In this document: piece after piece, positions 57,680 through 64,000 of the stretch | Numbering within the stretch: position 1 is the stretch's first letter | Layout: each line of letters begins with the position of its first letter | Assembly (NCBI GenBank): GCA_030248195.1 | Contig: JASAND010021265.1 | Location: 1-64,000 of the forward strand | Reading direction: 5' to 3' | DNA length: 64,000 nucleotides | Origin: Trissonchulus latispiculum | Taxonomy: Eukaryota; Nematoda; Enoplea; Enoplida; Ironidae | The notes under the pieces: model-generated | Database searches by the model: none | What the model was told of the DNA's origin: nothing | What the model saw: only the letters and a program-made list of their open reading frames with translations | Program-made: the position numbers and the translations under genes

Positions 57680-59628
57680 AACCAAGCAAACTAATTCAAG
57701 TCACACTCTACGGATTATCCTGGGCTCGTACCTTTGCCAGAAAGAGATTAATTTATGTTATATGATTAATTTAGGTCCCTAATCAGCAGTCTTTCGTAAA
57801 CCCAAATTTACCAAGAAATTAAATTAAGTTTAAGTTAACCTGAAACCTACAAAATTTCGAATGAATTAATGATATATCGCAGGATCTGGTGCAGTTTCTA
57901 GACTATCGAATCACTATATTCTGTCTACCGAACCTAAGATTCGAGGGGGTCTGCCTATATGCAAACTGAGTCCTATATGCTGCTCAAAGTTATAAAACAG
58001 TCAATATCGCACAGATTTCCACCCTTCCCAGGGCTCTAGATACTAGTTCCAGCTGCCCGCTCGGCAGACAGCCAGAAGCTAATATCCTACTTCCTGCCTA
58101 AGGAAGCGGCCGAAGGCTAAAGGCAAGACGGTCTTTTAGACTTCCCCAGGAATTACAGTACAAAAATAGTTTTGCACCCTCAAAGGCACGATTTACAGAA
58201 GACAGAAAGTTTGATTAAAGAAAGAGACATAGCTTTAAAGAAACAGTGAAAAAGAGTCAATTTGTTTCAATGTTATCTTCTTCGGGGTGGTCCCAACTCC
58301 GAACCCACAATCCTAAAGTTTGGCAGCCTTGAAGCAGGCTCTTAAAGCCGAGAGGCGGCTGAAGTTTGAGAAGCAGTCGTCTGAGGATCGAGGGAGCAAG
58401 CCTCAACCAGGGGGGATAGCAGTGCACGGCAAGATCCAGATAATCAGCATGTCAGTTGGGTGTCGGACAAATCACCCTGAATGATGGCAGGTCTTGTGCA
58501 CTCTATCCAGCCCTGGCAGACTGTTTTTCCCTGTTAAAATCTAATAAAAGTTCTAGTCACAGAAAAGCACCTTAGCGATCTTGAGATAGCCGGAGCAGAG
58601 AGGAGAGGCAGGAATCGGCTTGAAGGTCCTGGAAGGCCAGGAGAGCAGGAAGGGAATGGATCCGCAGGACCGATCAGAGCAGCAAGGGCCAGGGGGAACG
58701 GCGAGGTTCCTCACACCGACGAATCACGAGGCTCCGAGATCTGATCCAGGCAAGAATCCACGGGGTCAGGGATCAGCCGAATCCTGGGAGAGCAGCAAGG
58801 ATCCAGGGCAGGTAAAGCAGCAGGATCCAAGGGGAGCAGCAAGGCAGAGGGATCCAGGCAGGTAGCAGGAAATCACCGGGAGCTAATGTTCTTGTTAAAT
58901 TATGGGTTGACCTGAGACTGCCCACTTTGTGAGACCATGGTGCCTCTGCAGGAAGAGTCGAGCGAACCCCAGACTGAACAGAACGAATTTAGGACAGAAA
59001 ATCAAAAGCTATCAAAGTTGGTTCATGCCTCGTGCATGTCAAGAAATACAGTACACATACAAAGCACAAAATATTGTACATTTAGATTCTTCAAGCTAAT
59101 CTTCAATTCTGTCCCATGGCCGGTCCGTAGTAGATTGAAAGTTCCCCAGTGGTTGAAATTTCGCCCATATTCATGGGCTTAACACTTTTAGTCCTGTTCT
59201 CAAGGCATTCCCTAACTGAAGCCTATTTTATTCCAAAATCCGCAATCTTTAAATGACCATTTTTATTACACAATGCTTAGTTCGTGTAGTTTCTTAATAT
59301 TCAGCATTGTAGTTCGCTATAGTCAACACAATATTTCGTTTGTGCGCTTAGTTTTCATTCTAAAATTGTTTCATTTCATGCCTGTTTGGTTACTTAATTC
59401 TATGTTACCGTTTATTTCAGGAATTTGTTGTTTTTAATGCTGCAGTAAAGCGGAAATTTGAAGTGTGTAGCTAGGGCCCTTATTTAGTTCAAAGTGGCCC
59501 TTATTAGGAATATAGTGGCCTTTATTGCGGAGCACTGCTTACACTGTAAAAACAAAAATAAAATGACGGCCCTTATTAGGCGCATCTACCTTATATTAGG
59601 AGGAGAAGTTCTAGAACTGTGCAGTCAG
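57680..59628. other. Intergenic with GC-richer repeat tract
   Basis: No gene recognised. It includes the GGATCCA-rich tract at 58600-58870 and repeated GGCCCTTATTAG motifs at about 59478-59580. The middle could be the remains of a retroelement leader, but no RT or gag motif is visible. Confidence 0.4.
58600..58870 (+). repeat. Imperfect GCAGCA/GGATCCAGG repeat tract
   Basis: AGCAGCAAGGATCCAGGGCAG-like motifs recur irregularly. The 81-codon ORF over it (Gly/Pro/Asp/Gln-rich) follows from this composition. Confidence 0.5.
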
Positions 59629-60004
59629 TTTCACCTCAAAGTTGGATTTCGTGTGTTATACATAGGCAATTAAAAAAGTTGTCACTTTTTCTCGTACGCC
59701 AGAGAAACCCCCCCAATCTTTATATCAAACTAATTCCATAAACTGCGATTTGTAGGAATCAGAATTTTAAATTAGGCCTTCAAAGAATTCTAATGAATTT
59801 TTGAAGTATTAAAATTTCGCACCAATTCAAATTTTAATGCTTCCAGAATTCGTTAAAATTTTTTAAGACCTAATTTAAAATTCCGATTACTACAAATCAC
59901 AGTTCGGAAACATGGAATCCATATGATATAAAGCTTGGATGATATGATATAAACTTTTTTAATTTCCTATGTTTAGCACATGAGATCTCAACTTTGAGGT
60001 GAAA
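59629..60004. mobile_element. Palindromic MITE
   Basis: TTTCACCTCAAAGTTG at the left faces CAACTTTGAGGTGAAA at the right, and the two halves remain complementary nearly to the centre near 59822 (e.g. AGAATTTTAAATTAGG with CCTAATTTAAAATTCC-like sequence). No target duplication was found. Confidence 0.75.
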
Positions 60005-60146
60005 TTATTCAATAACCCTAAGACTTATGTAGGACTTTAATTTTAAAAACCCCGTTAAAATATACCGTGTGTACAATAAAATATGTAAAAATCAGCGAGA
60101 TTGGAGAAAGTCGAAAAAATGGCCAAAAAATGGAGTCCCCTCTTAA

Positions 60147-61391
60147 GGGGGGGGGGAGGGGAGGCTACTAAAATCGACTTGCCCCGACTTTGTCCGATTG
60201 GCCTACTTTTGGCGAAGATGTAGAGCATACGTGTGGTCAAAAAATATTGGGTACTGAGATCTTAGCTGCCTTCCAGTCATGTGCAGCCGTCGGGTTTATG
60301 TGCCCGACCCCCCGTTTTTCCCAACTACCAACATAATTAATTAAAAACCTCTGCTGGCTGCAAAGCCCTAGTTGCCTAGTTCAAAGTTGCCATTTGCAAA
60401 TGTGATTTGGCACATGTGCCCCTATCTGCAGAAAAATACTAGACGTCTGTATCTTATCTGCATCTCTGGGAATTATTCTTCAAAGGTGAAGTTTCGGCCA
60501 AAATTTAAAAATTTTTGGCTAAGGAAAGGAAAATTTTATTACTGGTGAGAGCTATAAGACTGTAATTTGACACAAAAGGAGGCCCTATAGGAGTACTCAT
60601 TTGTGCCAAATGGCAAGAAATTCTGCGGCGTGAAAAAATTTTTATGTCAATTTTAATCTTCAAAAATTGCCAAAATCGCCATTTCCCACTCTGTCGGATC
60701 CTGTCGGCTTTTTGCAGCCATAGAAGTCGCAAACCTTCACTAATCGAGCTGAAATCGTTTGTGGGTGTTTTCGACCACGCCGAGTTCAAATATTTCAAAA
60801 AATTTTAATTTCAAAAAATTTGATTTTTTTCGATTTCTGGGGTACCATTGCCCCAAAAAGGCGATTTTGGCGATTTTTGAAGATTAAAGTTGACATAAAA
60901 ATTTTTTCATGCGGCAGAATTTCTTGCCATTTGGCACAAATGAGTACTGCTATAGGGTCTCCTTTTATGCCAAATTACAGCCTTATAGCTCGCACCAGTA
61001 ATAAAATTTTCCTTTCGTTAGCCAAAAATTTTTAAATTTTCGCCGAAACTTCTACTTTGAAGAGTAATTCCCTTAGATGCAGATATGATACAGATGTCTA
61101 GTATTTTTCTGCATATAGGGGCACATGTGCCAAATCATATTTGCAAATGGCAACTTTGAAGCTTGGGTTTTGCAGCCAGCAGAGATTTTTAATTAATTAT
61201 GTTGGTAGTTGTGAAAAACGGGGGGTCGGGCACATAAACCCGACGGCTGCACATGACTGGAAGGCAGCTAAGATCTCAGTACCCGATATTTTTTGACCAC
61301 ATGCTATGTTATACCACCGTATGCTCTATAGCTTCGCCAAAAAGTAGGCCAATCGGACAAAGTCGGGGCAAACCTTTAGTAGCCCCCCCCC
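60147..61391. mobile_element. Foldback element with about 535-bp arms, TTAA-flanked
   Basis: The left arm (60147-60681) and right arm (60860-61391) are inverse copies over their length with scattered changes, around a 178-bp centre. Ends are runs of G (left) and C (right) next to TTAA (60143-60146 and 61392-61395). TTAA duplication is known for piggyBac and Kolobok elements. No transposase. The 60820-61035 and 60505-60798 ORFs are the two arms read in opposite directions. Confidence 0.82.
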
Positions 61392-61395
61392 TTAA

Positions 61396-61608
61396 GCTCG
61401 AAATCACAAGCAGCGTGTTAGCGAATTTTGTGCCCGCTTCGAGCTTTAGAACACAAACATTGCGTGTAAATTTCTTTGAAGTGATTGGTCTAATTTGCGG
61501 CGGAGAATGGTCCGTTAGCGAACAGGGTATAGTGTTTGCTCTAGTAACGTACATAGAGTGTGCCCAGTGGCTGGCACACTCTTATATTATGTACTCTTGC
61601 TAAAAGTA
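61396..61608. mobile_element. Right half of the 36-kb MITE
   Basis: Begins exactly at the TTAA where the foldback ends and matches 36043-36243 onward (GCTCGAAATCACAAGCAG to TTATGTACTCTTG). The left half is missing on the other side of the foldback. Confidence 0.75.
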
Positions 61609-62653
61609 TAAGTCCGCATGAAAATATTAATGCTGCATAAAAGTAGATCAGTAGTCATTTTTGCTTCTAATTGATAAGCTGGTTTATTCTGGAATCAGAA
61701 TAGTTTTCTTCGTGTTTTGTTATTTTTCCGTTTCTTTCTCTGAGACTCAAATACTGCGTTTTAATGAAATCCTTGCAGACAACACTGAGCAACACTTAAA
61801 CAACATCTAAGTATAATGGAAGCTTTCATGTCTCATATTTAGCTGCTTTTGAAATGCTTATTTCCAGGCTTCGGTTTTTATGTCTCTATGGCAATTTATT
61901 ACGTTTAAATCGAACATAATCTTATTTTCTGCAAAATTATTTTGAATGTTGTAGCAAGTGTAGGTTACGAGGAGAATTTGCACACAATGCCTAATGGAAA
62001 ATAGTTACTTAAATAGTAACTCTAAATATATTGTTTAACGTAACCAGTGAGTTCTACCTAGCAGTGCAGTTCTATCATTTGCTTTGCTCAAGTTTAAGAT
62101 ATATCCACTATTTTTCAGCTCAAAATCAAAGACTTGAACGGAGTTAAACGAGTTAAATTTAGCTAGATCCTTTTCTTGCGGACGTTAAGACTAAGAGAGG
62201 TAAAGTCAAGCTGGAGTTGAGTTAAACTAGTTAAAATGAGTTGATATTCTTGGAAAAACTTTTTTTGCAAAGGCCCAATGAAACTGAAACCTGAGCGTAC
62301 ACCTGGTTTAGGCTCTACTCTTTAAGACTACCTTTGAATGACAGCTTGGCAGAGGTAGCTCATAGCGTACTTCCCCCCTTTTCTCCTGGCTATGTTGCCA
62401 GGCCTACGGGAAAGTATTAAGCTCCCAGAGTTCATAGTTATCGGTAGCGTGACTGACTATCAATTCCGGAGAAAACGAGATCAGAGCTTTGTCTGATATC
62501 AGCAGTGAATCTGTGTGATCAGTTGCGCAGTTGAACAGTTTTTCAGATATTAGGACATGCTTTCCTGATAAAACTATGGTTCATTTTCACAACGGTGGGT
62601 CTTTTCTTATGAGAACTGCTACTAAATGTAGAGAATAACGGTTAACCTTAGCC
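61609..62653. other. Intergenic, no gene recognised
   Basis: AT-rich, no recognisable exon or repeat. Confidence 0.4.
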
Positions 62654-62759
<106 letters not shown>

Positions 62760-62898
62760 TAACATTCAGTGGATGTCATTTTCATCGTGCGCGCACCAGA
62801 ACTATGAAGCAAATTAGAAATAGTTAATTTTTCCGGCTCAACTGTTCTATACTGTTTTCTTGAGTTTTCCCTACAGGAGTAGTATTTACTGTAGGTAC

Positions 62899-63048
62899 GA
62901 ATGGTTGGAATTAGAAATTGAAAGATATTAAAAAAGTGTCCAGGGCAGGAATCGAACCGCCGAGTTTTGGGAATTTTGTAGAACGTCCTAAAAGTTGAGC
63001 TAATTCCCCAACAGTGACACTAGTTCATAATGCTAAGTTCAACCTTTC
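62899..63048 (-). repeat. tRNA-derived SINE, family A (decayed)
   Basis: Ends GAATGGTTGGAA and TTCAACCTTTCGG, with AAGTGTCCAGGGCAGGAATC and minus-strand B box GGCGGTTCGATTCC in the usual position. Confidence 0.68.
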
Positions 63049-64000
63049 GGAATTCCATGTGATGCACTGATATTTAGCACATGCTTTTCTTTCTGGAAAA
63101 CTCAAGAAAAAATGTTGAAATCTAAAATATAAAATCTAAAAATCTAAAAATGTAAAAATATATATGCAGAATGCACTACACCCCTGTGAACAAAAGCTAT
63201 GAACCAAAGAAAATAGTCGTGGAATAAATCCTTTGATTAGGTGTGACTTGTTTTTTGCAATGGCTAGACAAGATGGTAAGTACATTTTTACGGTTAGTTC
63301 GCATCAACTGCAGATCACTAAAGATATGTATACTAAAATTGTTAAAGTCTCAAAACCTGAACATATGGCTAGGTTTAATGAAATACCATTTGTAAGGAAC
63401 CTCTACGTATAAATTCCTGAAAACACACGAAGAGTCGGTTGGTTACTTTACGCCAACGACTGCTGAGTGCTGACTACATAACCATTGGTGTGTCATTCAC
63501 GACATTTTAACCAGACCTTTACTAAGTTTTATGCGGTTTTTATATGTTTTATACCGTTAGGTTCAGCAGACTGCCTGGTCCCTAATCTGAACCGTAAACA
63601 AAAACAAAGCTAATGAAATATGAAATAGTCAATTATTCTTCAACTCTTATGTATTATGTACTCTTGCTCACCAGTTATTAGCAAGTCAGTGAGGTCCTCC
63701 TGCTTTACGCAAAGTATATCTTTTTAAAGCAATTTCATGTCAAATTATATTATGTGAACTGACAGTTCTAAACTAGCAGCAGTATCAAGCATTAACCGGA
63801 TTATTTTCGTAAAACTGCTGGAATTGTTTTGTCCTAACGCTAGCTTCAGACACAACCTTTGTTTGGAAACAATAAGGTAGAATACAATCACTGTTTTTAC
63901 AAGTTGAGTTTTATTATGACTAGGCAAGTTTGCGGATCAACTAAAAGTCTGGCACAACAAGCAAAAGTTGTGTGCAAAAGGGTTGTTGTAATTTATGGAG
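63049..64000. other. Intergenic, no gene recognised
   Basis: AT-rich. A 20-bp remnant of the 36-kb MITE end (TATTATGTACTCTTGCT) lies at about 63651-63669. A tiny ATG-plus-donor at 63260-63276 is discussed among the rejected items. Confidence 0.4.

Noticed and set aside
58620..58865. Gly/Pro/Asp-rich ORF resembling a collagen-like or linker protein
   Set aside because: Composition follows from GGATCCAGG/GCAGCA repeats; no signal peptide, splice support or regular Gly-X-Y pattern.
63260..63275. Possible first exon: ATG, four codons and a strong GTAAGT donor
   Set aside because: Too short to support alone; no downstream exon can be identified before the window ends.

Overview
This is a window of nuclear DNA from an animal. 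The intact genes carry spliceosomal introns with GT..AG borders and short pyrimidine-rich acceptors (TTTTAG, TTTCAG), and there are nuclear tRNA genes, AATAAA signals and many tRNA-derived SINEs. The calmodulin-like gene at 8.4-10.9 kb looks, from memory, closest to the invertebrate CAL-1/CAL-2 group known in nematodes. I read the host as an AT-rich, repeat-loaded invertebrate and cannot name the phylum. The window is gene-poor: one complete intron-containing gene (4-aminobutyrate aminotransferase), one intronless-ORF rhodopsin-class GPCR, one probable small secreted peptide, one broken calmodulin-like gene and two true tRNA genes.

Layout. 0-8.2 kb: non-autonomous DNA elements, namely a hAT-type element with an 8-bp target duplication, a palindromic element, an element with GCGTTAGGGCGC subterminal repeats and a 1.9-kb inverted-repeat element. 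8.36-10.9 kb: calmodulin-like gene, three exons with correct splice sites but two single-base insertions. 11.29-12.88 kb (minus): GPCR. 12.9-21 kb: sparse DNA with a 1-kb minisatellite, GC-rich inverted repeats and SINEs. 21.2-22.05 kb: second hAT-type element with an 8-bp target duplication. 23.1-31.0 kb: four hairpin-headed repeat units separated by (ATT)n tracts of 50 bp to 1.5 kb. 31-35 kb: SINE clusters. 35.9-36.6 kb: a MITE with about 85-bp inverted termini, then the secreted-peptide ORF. 37.5-39.0 kb: two members of a hairpin-rich repeat family (third at 55.1 kb). 41.8-42.3 kb: divergent tRNA-Leu(CAG) and tRNA-Ile(AAT). 44.1-52.25 kb: ABAT, 13 coding exons, 490 codons plus stop, every phase consistent. 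52.9-64 kb: repeats only, including a TA-flanked MITE, a palindromic MITE and a 1.25-kb foldback flanked by TTAA.

The genes do not form an evident pathway. ABAT would degrade GABA in mitochondria; the GPCR and the secreted peptide could belong to cell signalling, but nothing ties them together. No transposase, integrase or reverse transcriptase ORF is visible, so all mobile elements here look non-autonomous. The most unusual signals are the hairpin-headed ATT-linked units, whose head, inner arm and tail vary in concert; the three-copy hairpin family with compensatory changes; and the recurring architecture of short terminal inverted repeats plus inverted arrays of short subterminal repeats.
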